Shown in pieces: positions 35,079-43,110 of a DNA stretch of 54,787 bases. Both the position numbers and the translations under genes were made by a program. The notes under the pieces are model-generated. The model ran no database searches, was not told the DNA's origin, and worked only from the letters and a program-made list of their open reading frames with translations. Positions within the stretch are counted from its first letter, which is position 1. Each line of letters opens with the position of its first letter. Origin of the DNA: Pseudomonadota bacterium. Lineage in GTDB: Bacteria > Pseudomonadota > Alphaproteobacteria > Rhizobiales > Hyphomicrobiaceae. The stretch covers positions 1-54,787 of the forward strand of contig JAFAFW010000090.1 in assembly GCA_023423275.1 (NCBI GenBank). The letters are read 5' to 3'.

Positions 35079-35558
35079 ATGAACATCATGACACAGGAGC
35101 CGGCGCCAGCGACGGCGGAGATTGCCAACATCGCGGAAGAAACGGCCTCGAGCTGCATCGCGACACGCGTGCGCCAGCTCAGCCGGATCATCACGCGGGT
35201 TTATGACGACGCGATGCGTCCTCTCGGCATCACAGCCAGTCAGTTCACATTGCTGACCCAGCTCGCGCAGCAGGATGGCATCACGGCGGTCGAGATCGGT
35301 TTCACGCTCGATATCGAAAAGTCGACCCTGTCGCGCAACCTGAAGCGTCTGCTGGCGTTGAGCCTGATCGACATGGACCCTCCGGCGGGACGTCGCGGCC
35401 GCGGGCTGCACTTGACGCCCAAAGGGCAGAGCGTGATCAAGGATGCCTATCCCGTGTGGCTGGCGGCGCAGCAGCGCGCGGTCGGCGTGATGGGCAGCGA
35501 CAGTCGAACGACCCTCGACGGGCTCCTGCATCAGGCGGAAAAGCTGGCGGTTGTCTGA
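35079..35558 (+). CDS. MarR-family winged-helix transcriptional regulator
   Basis: 159 residues. The central winged helix-turn-helix is clear: ITASQFTLLTQLAQQDGITAVEIGFTLDIEKSTLSRNLKRLLALSLIDMDP, followed by a wing with an Arg/Gly-rich turn (AGRRGRGLHLTPKG). MarR dimers usually repress neighbouring genes until a small aromatic or oxidant binds. I chose the ATG at 35079 with GGGGG upstream; 35088 is an alternative. It lies 84 bases after ispDF and 129 before the CinA-type gene, genes that are often adjacent in this group, so it may be an insertion. Its ligand and targets are not evident. Confidence 0.88.
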   Translation: MNIMTQEPAPATAEIANIAEETASSCIATRVRQLSRIITRVYDDAMRPLGITASQFTLLTQLAQQDGITAVEIGFTLDIEKSTLSRNLKRLLALSLIDMDPPAGRRGRGLHLTPKGQSVIKDAYPVWLAAQQRAVGVMGSDSRTTLDGLLHQAEKLAVV

Positions 35559-35687
35559 TCGCACCGTCGGCTGAGTGCGCGTGCGGGGGACGCAACTGTT
35601 CCCTGCGTAACAGCCCGTATTCGAGCGTCCGTATATCGCCTACTCTGAAGCCATTCAGGCTGTCAGGATAGGCGTGAAGGACGTTCC

Positions 35688-36188
35688 ATGTTTCCTGAAG
35701 ACCTCTTGAAAGACGCGCGGCAACTGCTGGATCGCATGCGTGCGCGAAATGTGATGCTCGTAACGGCCGAGAGCTGCACGGGCGGCCTGATTGCGGGTCT
35801 TTTCACAGAGATTGCCGGCTCGTCCGACGTCGTTGAGCGTGGATACGTGACCTACTCCAACGCCGCGAAGATGTCCTGCCTTGGTGTCGGCGAAGACCTG
35901 CTCGCCAAATACGGCGCCGTCAGTGCCGAGGTGGCTCGGGCCATGGCGCAGGGTGCGCTTGCCAATTCCAATGCCAGTCTTGCCGTATCTGTCACGGGTA
36001 TCGCCGGTCCTGGCGGCGGATCCGCCGAGAAGCCGGTTGGTCTTGTTCACCTCGGTGCCGCGCTCAAAGGCGGACCCGTGCTGCATCTGGAGAAACGCTT
36101 CGGGGATATCGGGCGCGCGGACATCCGGCTGGCCAGCGTCCGGGCGGCCCTGAAATTGATCGGCTGCGCGATCTCCCCGCCGGGCTAG
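35688..36188 (+). CDS. CinA C-terminal-domain protein, nicotinamide-nucleotide amidase (PncC type)
   Basis: 166 residues, equal to the stand-alone CinA C-terminal domain, which deamidates NMN to nicotinate mononucleotide in NAD salvage. TAESCTGGLIAGLFTEIAGSS, the RGYVTYSNAAK region and the VTGIAGPGGGSAEKPVGLV loop are typical. The N-terminal molybdopterin-like CinA domain is absent. It is convergent with the RatA-type gene, 16 bases apart. Often misnamed competence-damage protein; no link to competence is implied. Confidence 0.92.
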   Translation: MFPEDLLKDARQLLDRMRARNVMLVTAESCTGGLIAGLFTEIAGSSDVVERGYVTYSNAAKMSCLGVGEDLLAKYGAVSAEVARAMAQGALANSNASLAVSVTGIAGPGGGSAEKPVGLVHLGAALKGGPVLHLEKRFGDIGRADIRLASVRAALKLIGCAISPPG

Positions 36189-36204
36189 ACGATCCGTTGA
36201 CGAC

Positions 36205-36678
36205 TTAAACCTGGTGGATCGCCGGGTTCGGGCGGCCGTAAACGACGTCGGCGCGGCTCTCGAAGGCCTCGGCGAATTTGCGAAATGCCTTGTCGAACAT
36301 GGCGCCCATGATCAACCCGAGTCCGATCGACCGGAATTCGTAGACGATCGAGAAGTCGACGCGACATCCTTTGGGGTGGGGATTGAACGTCCAGGTATTT
36401 TCGAGGTGCCGGAACGGCCCGTCGACATAGTTGACCAGAATGCTCTCGTTGGCCCGATCCAGGCGTACCTTGGTCGTGAAGGTTTCCCGGACGGGGCCGT
36501 AGCCGACGGCCATCGCCGCCACGATCTCCTCGCCGCCATCCGCGAGCTGACCGCGCGAGAGGATCTTGAGGCTTTCGCACAGCGGTAGGAACTCCGGATA
36601 CCGCTCCACATCGGCCACCAGATCGAACATCGCCTTCGGCGGATGCGGAACAATGCGCTGGGTTCGGAAGCTCGGCAT
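36205..36678 (-). CDS. RatA/COQ10-type SRPBCC (START-like) protein
   Basis: 157 residues of the polyketide-cyclase/COQ10 family, a helix-grip fold with a hydrophobic pocket that in mitochondria binds coenzyme Q. IVPHPPKAMFDLVADVERYPEFLPLCESL at the N-terminus and the repeated strands ending DFSIVYEFRS are typical. E. coli RatA was reported to hinder 70S formation, but a role in quinone handling is more widely accepted. I chose the ATG at 36678 (AGGA upstream); the longer reading starts inside poorly conserved sequence. First of the minus-strand group running from the GlsB-type genes to here. Confidence 0.88.
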   Translation of the reverse strand: MPSFRTQRIVPHPPKAMFDLVADVERYPEFLPLCESLKILSRGQLADGGEEIVAAMAVGYGPVRETFTTKVRLDRANESILVNYVDGPFRHLENTWTFNPHPKGCRVDFSIVYEFRSIGLGLIMGAMFDKAFRKFAEAFESRADVVYGRPNPAIHQV

Positions 36679-36697
36679 GGGTCCTATCCTGCTGTGG

Positions 36698-37000
36698 CTA
36701 CCGCTTGCGCACGAATTCTGTCCGCAGGACAAGTCCTTTGATCGAGTCGTGGCGGCAATCGATCTCTTCGGGGTTGTCCGTGAGCCGGATGGATCTGATC
36801 AGTGTTCCCTGCTTCAGGGTCTGGTTCGCGCCTTTGACTTTGAGATCCTTGATCAGTACGACGGCATCGCCGTCAGCAAGGACATTGCCGGAGGCATCGC
36901 GCACTTCGACGCTGCTGCTCTCCTGCTCGCGAGCGGCGAGTTGTGAAGCCGGCACCCAATCTCCGCTCACTTCGTCATAGACGTAATCGTCGTCGGCCAT
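36698..37000 (-). CDS. PhnA/YjdM-like protein
   Basis: 100 residues. The C-terminal PhnA domain is clear: VRDASGNVLADGDAVVLIKDLKVKGANQTLKQGT, then RLTDNPEEIDCR and KGLVLRTEFVRK. The N-terminal zinc ribbon of E. coli YjdM is missing; in its place is an acidic DDDYVYDEVSGDWVPAS segment. Despite the name, the family is not proven to act on phosphonates. I chose the ATG at 37000 because it gives a conserved-looking MADDDY start; the reading extends 11 codons upstream. It lies 19 bases before the RatA-type gene. Confidence 0.85.
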   Translation of the reverse strand: MADDDYVYDEVSGDWVPASQLAAREQESSSVEVRDASGNVLADGDAVVLIKDLKVKGANQTLKQGTLIRSIRLTDNPEEIDCRHDSIKGLVLRTEFVRKR

Positions 37001-37048
37001 GGTGCGTCCTATCGTTGTGTCCCGTAAGGGCACGGGAAGCGGCAGCGG

Positions 37049-37561
37049 TCAACCCGCCGCGAGCCCTTCTAGAATCATCTGCGCCTCGGCGTCGCTGCGA
37101 ATGATCCGCGTGCGACCGCACGCCTCGTACTGGTCGAGCGCGGCGAGGATGCGCGGGCGGCGCGTCGCGTTGAAAAACCAGACGTAGCGCAAGAATTCCC
37201 AATCCAACCGTTCCGGGCAGCCCGGCGCCATGTCGCTCCTGACCTGGCCGTAGGAAGAGACGCTCCGCCTCAGCACACGGTAGAGGCAGAACACGCGCGT
37301 CCGGTCGAACCAGAAAATGTGGTCGGCCGCCGGGATCCGCAGATCGAACGTATTGGAATAGGTTCCATCGATCACCCAGCGCTCCTGTGCAACGGCTTGT
37401 TCGCAGCGCTGACGGAAGACCTCGGGTGCGGCGACGACCCATCCCGCTTCCCAATAGAGCTGGTCGAGATGCACCAGCGGCAGCTCCAGGCGGGCTGCGA
37501 GCGCGGCGGCGAACGTCGATTTACCCGACCCAGGAGCACCCAGAATCGCGACGCGGCGCAT
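37049..37561 (-). CDS. P-loop NTPase, adenylate-kinase-like / FlaR-type
   Basis: 170 residues. Walker A GAPGSGKST sits at residues 8-16, followed by HLDQLYWEAGWV and WVIDGTYSNTFDLRIPAADHIFWFD, a pattern of the small kinase family often labelled topology-modulation or FlaR-like proteins. Substrate unknown. AGGA lies five to six bases before the chosen ATG at 37561; ATGs at 37594 and 37585 are also in frame. It lies between lipA and the PhnA-like gene, and I see no functional link with either. Confidence 0.8.
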   Translation of the reverse strand: MRRVAILGAPGSGKSTFAAALAARLELPLVHLDQLYWEAGWVVAAPEVFRQRCEQAVAQERWVIDGTYSNTFDLRIPAADHIFWFDRTRVFCLYRVLRRSVSSYGQVRSDMAPGCPERLDWEFLRYVWFFNATRRPRILAALDQYEACGRTRIIRSDAEAQMILEGLAAG

Positions 37562-37605
37562 GGTTGTCCTGACTGGGAAAGACATGGCCTGCACGCCGTT
37601 CGAAA

Positions 37606-38544
37606 TCAGGCCTGCGCCAGCCGTGCGGCGCGCAGCCGGGCGAAGTCATCGCCCGCGTGATAGGACGAACGCGTCAACGGACTGGCGGACACGAGAAGGA
37701 AGCCTTTCGTCGCCGCGATCCGCTCGTAGGACTTGAACTCATCCGGTGTCACGAATCGTTTCACTTCGGCGTGCTTCCGCGTGGGTTGCAGGTACTGCCC
37801 GATGGTGAGGAAATCGACGTTGGCTATGCGCAGATCGTCCATGAGTTGCAGGACTTCCTCACGCTCCTCGCCGAGACCGACCATGATGCCCGACTTGGTG
37901 AACATGGTGGGATCCAGCTCCTTCACCCGTTGCAGCAGGCGCAACGAGTGGAAATAGCGCGCACCGGGCCGGATGCTGAGATAGAGGCCCGGCACCGTCT
38001 CCAGGTTATGGTTGAAGACGTCGGGCTTGGCCGCCACGACGACCTCCAGCGCACCGTCCTTACGCAGGAAGTCGGGCGTCAGGATCTCGATGGTGGTGGA
38101 CGAGGTTCGGGCGCGAATGGCGCGGATCACCTGTGCGAAATGCTCTGCCCCGCCGTCAGCCAGATCATCGCGGTCAACGGATGTGATGACGACGTGCTCC
38201 AGCCCCAGCTTGCCGACGGCCTCGGCGACGCTTTCAGGCTCATGCGCATCGAGCGGCTGCGGCAGACCAGTGCGCACATTGCAGAAGGCGCAGGCACGCG
38301 TGCACGTATCGCCCATGATCATCATGGTGGCGTGCTTCTTGGTCCAGCATTCGCCGATGTTCGGGCAGCCGGCCTCCTCGCACACCGTGACCAGGCCGTG
38401 CTCGCGCACGATCTTGCGCGTCTCGCTATAGACCGGTGAACCGGGAGCCTTGACGCGAATCCAGTCCGGCTTGCGCAGCACCGGTGTATCCGGCCGCTTC
38501 GCCTTCTCCGGGTGCCGCTGGCGCGTATCGAGGACTGTGACCAT
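37606..38544 (-). CDS. lipA: Lipoyl synthase LipA
   Basis: Radical-SAM enzyme that inserts two sulfurs into protein-bound octanoyl chains. 312 residues. Both [4Fe-4S] motifs are complete: auxiliary cluster Cys55, Cys60, Cys66 (CEEAGCPNIGEC) and the SAM cluster Cys81, Cys85, Cys88 (CTRACAFC); the conserved RSSYHAGDDF is at the C-terminus. I chose the ATG at 38544 (MVTVLDT start, usual in relatives). A 77-base hairpin ends 10 bases before the start codon and could cover its ribosome site, suggesting translational control or a processing site. Confidence 0.96.
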   Translation of the reverse strand: MVTVLDTRQRHPEKAKRPDTPVLRKPDWIRVKAPGSPVYSETRKIVREHGLVTVCEEAGCPNIGECWTKKHATMMIMGDTCTRACAFCNVRTGLPQPLDAHEPESVAEAVGKLGLEHVVITSVDRDDLADGGAEHFAQVIRAIRARTSSTTIEILTPDFLRKDGALEVVVAAKPDVFNHNLETVPGLYLSIRPGARYFHSLRLLQRVKELDPTMFTKSGIMVGLGEEREEVLQLMDDLRIANVDFLTIGQYLQPTRKHAEVKRFVTPDEFKSYERIAATKGFLLVSASPLTRSSYHAGDDFARLRAARLAQA

Positions 38545-38553
38545 GCTCAGATC

Positions 38554-38630
38554 GTTGATTTTATTGCGGCTCAAGTCAACCTGACACAGGCCACGCGCAC
38601 TAAGTGGCCTGTGCAGCCGCAATGATCAAC
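38554..38630 (-). repeat. Large stacked hairpin (25 bp paired) in front of lipA
   Basis: Three perfect helices stack: GTTGAT (38554-38559) with ATCAAC (38625-38630); ATTGCGGCT (38563-38571) with AGCCGCAAT (38615-38623); CACAGGCCAC (38585-38594) with GTGGCCTGTG (38604-38613). The apical loop is nine bases and one side has a 13-base bulge. No U-tract follows on either strand, so a simple terminator is unlikely. It fills most of the 124-base gap between the GlsB-type gene and lipA. Confidence 0.75.
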
Positions 38631-38668
38631 CGTCATCTCGCCGCGGCATAGCAGAAACGCGCGACGTG

Positions 38669-38932
38669 TCAGCGTGCGATGGCTCGCGCCAGCAACGTCA
38701 CGACGACCGCGCCAATTGTGGCAATGGCGATCTGATCGACCAGCGGATTGCCGAGATCGATCCGAATGTTGAGGATCTGGTAGAACAGATAACCGCCGAC
38801 GAAGGCGCCGATAACACCGACGATCAGGTTGCGGATAAGACCGCCGCCGCCGAGCAGAAGCCCGCAGAGCCATCCGGCGACCAGGCCGATGACGGCCAGC
38901 ATGATGTAAGGCGTGTAAGGACCAAAATCCAT
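38669..38932 (-). CDS. GlsB/YeaQ/YmgE-type small membrane protein (copy 2)
   Basis: 87 residues of the transglycosylase-associated protein family: three or four hydrophobic segments with Gly-rich turns (LVAGWLCGLLLGGGG, NLIVGVIGAFVGGYLF, IAIATIGAVVVTLLARAI). In other bacteria such proteins are stress-induced (acid, stationary phase), but the mechanism is unknown; transglycosylase activity is not established. GGGAGGG is well placed for the ATG at 38932. It lies 60 bases after a paralogue. Confidence 0.85.
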   Translation of the reverse strand: MDFGPYTPYIMLAVIGLVAGWLCGLLLGGGGLIRNLIVGVIGAFVGGYLFYQILNIRIDLGNPLVDQIAIATIGAVVVTLLARAIAR

Positions 38933-38992
38933 CGTTCCCTCCCTTGAGGGTTGTGTTGGTTCAATAGCGCAGATGTGCCTGCCAGCGCCGAT

Positions 38993-39250
38993 TTAAGCGA
39001 TCAAGCGCGCCAGGATGATGACAATGATCGCGCCGATAGTGGCGGTTACGATCTGGGAGGCGATCGGGTTGCTGATACCCAGGCTCGCACCCGTCGATCC
39101 GAGCAACAGTCCTCCGATGAACGCACCGACCAGGCCGACAATCAGGTACCAGACCAGGCCGCCGCCACCGCCAACGACCACGGAGGCGAGGAAACCGGCA
39201 ACAATGCCGATGATCGCCATCACAATCAAAGATTGCATATCAGTTTTCAT
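38993..39250 (-). CDS. GlsB/YeaQ/YmgE-type small membrane protein (copy 1)
   Basis: 85 residues, paralogous to the next gene: IVMAIIGIVAGFLASVVVGGGGG, WYLIVGLVGAFIGGLLLG and a C-terminal TATIGAIIVIILARLIA. AGGAG is six bases before the ATG at 39250; the inner ATG at 39238 is possible. The two copies share the order of Gly-rich turns, which points to tandem duplication. Transcribed divergently from the CoA-transferase gene. Confidence 0.85.
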   Translation of the reverse strand: MKTDMQSLIVMAIIGIVAGFLASVVVGGGGGLVWYLIVGLVGAFIGGLLLGSTGASLGISNPIASQIVTATIGAIIVIILARLIA

Positions 39251-39449
39251 GCGTCCGTCTCCTCTGGAACGGGTGGGAACCCGAAGCCATAGAACGAAGC
39301 CCCCATGGATATGGTGTCTGACTCGCGGTTCGCCGTCGAGAGAACTCCCTCCTGACCGGGACCGGGCAGCTTGAATGACCGTGCAGGATTTGCGACCAAG
39401 ATCATCAACTGCGCTTTTAGAGCCACAAGAACTTGCTGGAGGATACGCC

Positions 39450-40679
39450 TTGGCTGCACCAACCCGATCCGGCCCTCTCAAGGGCATGCGCGTCCTCGAT
39501 CTCAGTCACGTCATGGCGGGGCCGGTGTGCGGTCTCATGCTGGCCGATATGGGCGCGGATGTTGTGAAGGTGGAAAAGAGCGCCGGTGGTGACGATACCC
39601 GCCGCATGCTGCCGCCGGACATCAATGGCGTGCCGGCCGCGTTCATGATGATGAACCGCAACAAGCGGGGCATCGCGCTCGATCTGAAGCACCCTGGCGC
39701 GAAGGACATTCTGAAGCGCCTCGTGGCGAAGGCCGACGTGCTCATCGAGAACTACCGGCACGACACCATGAAGCGGCTGGGGCTCGGCTACGATGTCCTG
39801 AAGGAGATCAATCCGGGGCTGATCTATTGCGAAATCTCAGGTTTCGGACGCAGCGGTCCCTGGGGTGAGCAGGGCGGATTCGATCTCGTCGCGCAGGGCA
39901 TGTCCGGCCTGATGGCGGTCACGGGCGAGGACGCCGGACGGCCGCCCGTCAAGGTTGGCGCTCCAGTGACCGACATCACGGCGGGAATCCTGGCGGCGAT
40001 GGGTGTGTGTGCTGCCTATGCCCACAAACTGAAGACCGGCGAAGGGCAGCGCGTCGACACCTCACTGTTCGAAGCCGGGATCACGCATACCTATTGGCAA
40101 TCGGCGATCGCTTTCGCCACGGGCGTTTCGCCGGGCCCCCTGGGCTCGGCCCATCCGCTGTCGGCGCCCTACCAGGCGTTCGAGACCAAGGATGGCTGGA
40201 TCAATCTCGGGGCATCGAACCAGAAGATCTGGCTTCAGTTCGTCGCCCTGCTCGAAGATCCCGAGCTGGCGGGCGATGCGCGCTTCACGGACAACAAGGC
40301 GCGGATGACTAATCTGCCTGCGCTGGTCGCCGCGCTCGCGCCGCACATGAAGAAACATACCACTGCGGATTGGCTGACGATCCTCGAAGATGCCGGGGTG
40401 CCTGCAGGCCCCGTACTGTCGATCACGGAGATGCACGCCCATCCGCAGGCTATCGCGCGGGATATGGTGCCCGCGGTGGAGCATCCGGTCGCGGGACGCG
40501 TGCAGACGATCGGCCTGCCGGTGAAGTTCTCCGGAACACCGGGCAAGGTTGCCGGTCCTGCGCCGCTCCTCGGCCAGCACACCCGCACGATTCTCGCGGA
40601 AGCCGGTTATTCGGCCGCCGAGATCGAGGCCTTTCTCGCCTCGGGTGCGGCAGGCGAAACGGTGGCGGCAGACGGCTGA
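39450..40679 (+). CDS. Class III CoA-transferase (CaiB/BaiF family)
   Basis: Transfers CoA between carboxylic acids. About 409 residues. LKGMRVLDLSHVMAGPVCGLMLADMGADVVKVEK is the classic N-terminus; Asp in GQRVDTSLFEAGI is the expected catalytic Asp region; SAPYQAFETKDGWINLG follows. I chose the TTG at 39450 because GGAGGA lies six bases upstream; an ATG at 39375 would add 25 residues before the conserved start but has a poor site. Substrate unknown; no dehydrogenase or acyl-CoA genes are adjacent. 53 bases before udgX. Confidence 0.88.
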   Translation: MAAPTRSGPLKGMRVLDLSHVMAGPVCGLMLADMGADVVKVEKSAGGDDTRRMLPPDINGVPAAFMMMNRNKRGIALDLKHPGAKDILKRLVAKADVLIENYRHDTMKRLGLGYDVLKEINPGLIYCEISGFGRSGPWGEQGGFDLVAQGMSGLMAVTGEDAGRPPVKVGAPVTDITAGILAAMGVCAAYAHKLKTGEGQRVDTSLFEAGITHTYWQSAIAFATGVSPGPLGSAHPLSAPYQAFETKDGWINLGASNQKIWLQFVALLEDPELAGDARFTDNKARMTNLPALVAALAPHMKKHTTADWLTILEDAGVPAGPVLSITEMHAHPQAIARDMVPAVEHPVAGRVQTIGLPVKFSGTPGKVAGPAPLLGQHTRTILAEAGYSAAEIEAFLASGAAGETVAADG

Positions 40680-40684
40680 ACCAT

Positions 40685-40728
40685 CCGGCTTCGCGCGGGT
40701 TGACATGAGGCCCTGGACGCGAAGCCGG
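40685..40728 (+). repeat. 11-bp inverted repeat between the CoA-transferase gene and udgX
   Basis: CCGGCTTCGCG (40685-40695) and CGCGAAGCCGG (40718-40728) are perfect inverted copies separated by 22 bases. It starts five bases after the upstream stop codon and ends four bases before the udgX ATG. There is no U-tract. In the message it would sequester the region where the udgX ribosome site should be, where no Shine-Dalgarno match is visible. Confidence 0.6.
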
Positions 40729-40732
40729 TCTC

Positions 40733-41356
40733 ATGCCGACAGACCTCTCCGAACCCGATGTCGAACTGCGGGACGTGGCGCAGGATGCGCGCGATTGCCA
40801 GCGCTGTCCGCTTTATAAGCTCGGCACGCAAACCGTGTTCGGCAGCGGCTCCTCCGGCGCGCGGGTCGTGCTCGTGGGGGAGCAGCCCGGCGACGTCGAG
40901 GACCGGCGCGGGTTGCCGTTCGTCGGTCCGGCCGGACGACTGCTCGATCAGGCCCTGGAGGCGGCGGGGCTCAACCGCGACCGCATGTACGTCACGAACG
41001 CCGTCAAGCATTTCAAATATGTCGAACGCGGCAAGCGCCGACTGCATCAAAGGCCGAACGTCTATGAGATCGATCGCTGCAAGTGGTGGCTGGATCTCGA
41101 ACTCGGGATCATCTCGCCGAAACTCACGGTGGCGCTGGGCGCAACGGCGGTCAGATCGTTGACCGGGCGTCCGGGGAAAATCGAACAGATGCGCGGTCAT
41201 GTTTGGGAGACGTCAGACGGACGGCCGTTGCTGGTGACCGTCCATCCCTCCGCGCTCCTGCGCCTGCGCGAAGACGAGATGCGACGGCGCGGGATGACGC
41301 GTTTCGTGGCCGATTTGCAGATGGTCGGAGATATCGTGCCGTCGGTGAGGCGGTAG
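40733..41356 (+). CDS. udgX: UdgX-type uracil-DNA binding protein (UDG superfamily)
   Basis: 207 residues. Motif A is GEQPGDVED (49-57); the UdgX-specific insert is RGKRRLH (99-105), where His105 matches the His that forms a covalent bond with deoxyuridine in mycobacterial UdgX; VTNAVKHFK (88-95) and HPS (171-173) are also present. The usual KRRIH is KRRLH here. Cys22, Cys25 and Cys116 are candidate Fe-S ligands. It should bind uracil in single-stranded DNA tightly instead of turning over like an ordinary glycosylase. GTG at 40775 is a possible later start. It converges on recO, a recombination-repair gene. Confidence 0.9.
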   Translation: MPTDLSEPDVELRDVAQDARDCQRCPLYKLGTQTVFGSGSSGARVVLVGEQPGDVEDRRGLPFVGPAGRLLDQALEAAGLNRDRMYVTNAVKHFKYVERGKRRLHQRPNVYEIDRCKWWLDLELGIISPKLTVALGATAVRSLTGRPGKIEQMRGHVWETSDGRPLLVTVHPSALLRLREDEMRRRGMTRFVADLQMVGDIVPSVRR

Positions 41357-41379
41357 CACTCACCGAGGCGCACGCGGGC

Positions 41380-42129
41380 CTATCGAGCACTCTCGGCATT
41401 GCTGCCGGATCTGCGTGAGAGCGATCCGACCAGACGTTGCCGTCCTTCGGGCATCACAAGTCCGCCGGGATCCATGACACGGGTTTTCAGAAATGCCCCG
41501 GTGACCGCCAGACCGTCGAGCACGTCGCGCAGCGTAACCGTTTCGCGGTAGGCGCCGGTCAGGAACGGCGGCAGGCGTAACAGACGATCGCGATAGGGTT
41601 CTCCCGCGCTGGCCGATACCGCGCGGCCGGATTTCGGCGACACCCAGATCAGGTTGTCCGTTGCTCCCGTTGCCGCACAGGAGGTCAGATCGAGGCCGAA
41701 ACCCAACTCGCGCAACAAGCTCAGCTCCCAGCGCACATACAGTGCTGGCCAAACGTCTATGTCGTCGAGATAGCCAAGGACGAACAGCGTGATCTCGAAA
41801 TGGTTGGGATGCGGATCACGTTCCGGCAGCAGCCGGGAGAGTGCGCACAGCGATGTCAGGCCGTTCAAGGCCGCCGCGTCCTGCATGGCGGCGGCGGCGT
41901 AACCCTTGCGTAGCTCGACGGTGAAAAAGCCGAGGTTTTCCTCCAGGCGGCCCTTCCACGTCACGTCGATATGGTTGCCGACCTGCAGGACAGGCCGCAA
42001 CTTGCGCCCTTGCCCGCCGTGAACCAATCCAAAATGCCGGCCGTGGCCGCGCGTCAGCAATTCGGCGATCGCTGCGGTCTCGCCGTGCGACTTGACCGAC
42101 AGGACAACGCCTTCATCGGACCAGTTCAT
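41380..42129 (-). CDS. recO: DNA repair protein RecO
   Basis: Loads RecA on SSB-coated single strands in the RecFOR pathway. 249 residues: an N-terminal OB-fold (WSDEGVVLSVKSHGETAAIAELLT, GLVHGGQGRK) and an alpha-helical C-terminal domain with the family's LGFGLDLTSCAATG region. The four-Cys zinc finger of some RecO proteins is not complete here. Last gene of the lepB-rnc-era-recO run, 45 bases after era. Confidence 0.92.
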   Translation of the reverse strand: MNWSDEGVVLSVKSHGETAAIAELLTRGHGRHFGLVHGGQGRKLRPVLQVGNHIDVTWKGRLEENLGFFTVELRKGYAAAAMQDAAALNGLTSLCALSRLLPERDPHPNHFEITLFVLGYLDDIDVWPALYVRWELSLLRELGFGLDLTSCAATGATDNLIWVSPKSGRAVSASAGEPYRDRLLRLPPFLTGAYRETVTLRDVLDGLAVTGAFLKTRVMDPGGLVMPEGRQRLVGSLSRRSGSNAESAR

Positions 42130-42174
42130 GGCTCGGCTCTCGATGATCGGCCCGGCAGGCCAGCGCGTGACGGA

Positions 42175-43110
42175 TCATTCCTTGGGGAACTCTAGTCCCA
42201 TCTCGCGGTAGCGTTCAGGGTCGTCTGCCCAGCTCTCCCGGACTTTCACGAAAAGGAACAGGTGGACCGGATGCTCCAGCAAGCGGCTCAATTCACCACG
42301 CGCATCCATGGAGATCTGCTTGATGGTCGCGCCGCCCTTGCCGAGTACGATCATACGCTGGCTTTCGCGCTCGACGAAGATCGTCTGCTCGACCCGCGCC
42401 GAGCCGTCCTTGTGCGTCTTCCAGTCGGTGGTCTCGACGGTGACCGCATAGGGCAGCTCGTCGTGCAGGCGCTCGTAGATCTTCTCGCGCGTGATCTCGG
42501 CGGCCAACTTTCGTTCGCTGAGATCGGAAATCTCATCCTCGGGATAATGCCACGGGCCCTGCGGAGCGGTATCCGCCAGATAGGTCTTGAGGTCTTCCGT
42601 GCCGCTGCCGTTCAGGGCGGAGACCATGAAAACGCGATCGAAGGCCACACGCGAGGTCAGCTCCTGCGCCAGATCCAGAAGCGTCTTCTTGTCCTGCAGG
42701 CGGTCGACCTTGTTCAGCACCAGAACCTTGGCCGCGTGCGAAGCCGCAAGCCGCTGCAGAACGCGCTCGACGTCCTCATCCAGGCCTTTGAGCGCATCAA
42801 CGAGCAGCACCACCGCGTCCGCATCGAGCGCCCCGGCCCAGGCGGCCTCGACCATGGCGCGGTCAAGACGGCGGCGCGGGCGGAAGATGCCCGGCGTATC
42901 GAGAAACACGAGCTGGCTGTTGCCGGAGATGACGATGCCGCGCACGGGAATACGCGTCGTCTGCACCTTGCGCGAGACGATGGTGACCTTGGTGCCGACG
43001 AGCTGGTTGACGAGGGTCGACTTGCCCGCGTTGGGCGCTCCGATCACGGCGATGAAGCTGCAGCGCGTGTCCCGCGCGGCAACCGGTGATGCCATATCGT
43101 TCTCAGCCAT
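42175..43110 (-). CDS. era: GTPase Era
   Basis: Essential GTPase of 30S assembly that binds the 16S rRNA 3' end. 311 residues: G1 GAPNAGKST, G2 around QTTRIPVRGI (T of TTR), G3 DTPG (LDTPGIF), G4 NKVD, then a KH domain (KLAAEITREKIYERLHDELPYAV; IVLGKGGATIKQIS). I chose the ATG at 43110, which overlaps the rnc stop by eight bases as is usual for rnc-era coupling; a much longer reading upstream is within rnc and rejected. One oddity: relatives usually read QTTR-x-R; here it is QTTRIPVRG. Confidence 0.97.
   Translation of the reverse strand: MAENDMASPVAARDTRCSFIAVIGAPNAGKSTLVNQLVGTKVTIVSRKVQTTRIPVRGIVISGNSQLVFLDTPGIFRPRRRLDRAMVEAAWAGALDADAVVLLVDALKGLDEDVERVLQRLAASHAAKVLVLNKVDRLQDKKTLLDLAQELTSRVAFDRVFMVSALNGSGTEDLKTYLADTAPQGPWHYPEDEISDLSERKLAAEITREKIYERLHDELPYAVTVETTDWKTHKDGSARVEQTIFVERESQRMIVLGKGGATIKQISMDARGELSRLLEHPVHLFLFVKVRESWADDPERYREMGLEFPKE

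Noticed and set aside
38554..38630. Intrinsic terminator for the GlsB-type gene
   Set aside because: The stem is strong but there is no T-run after it on the minus strand; kept as an unexplained structure instead.
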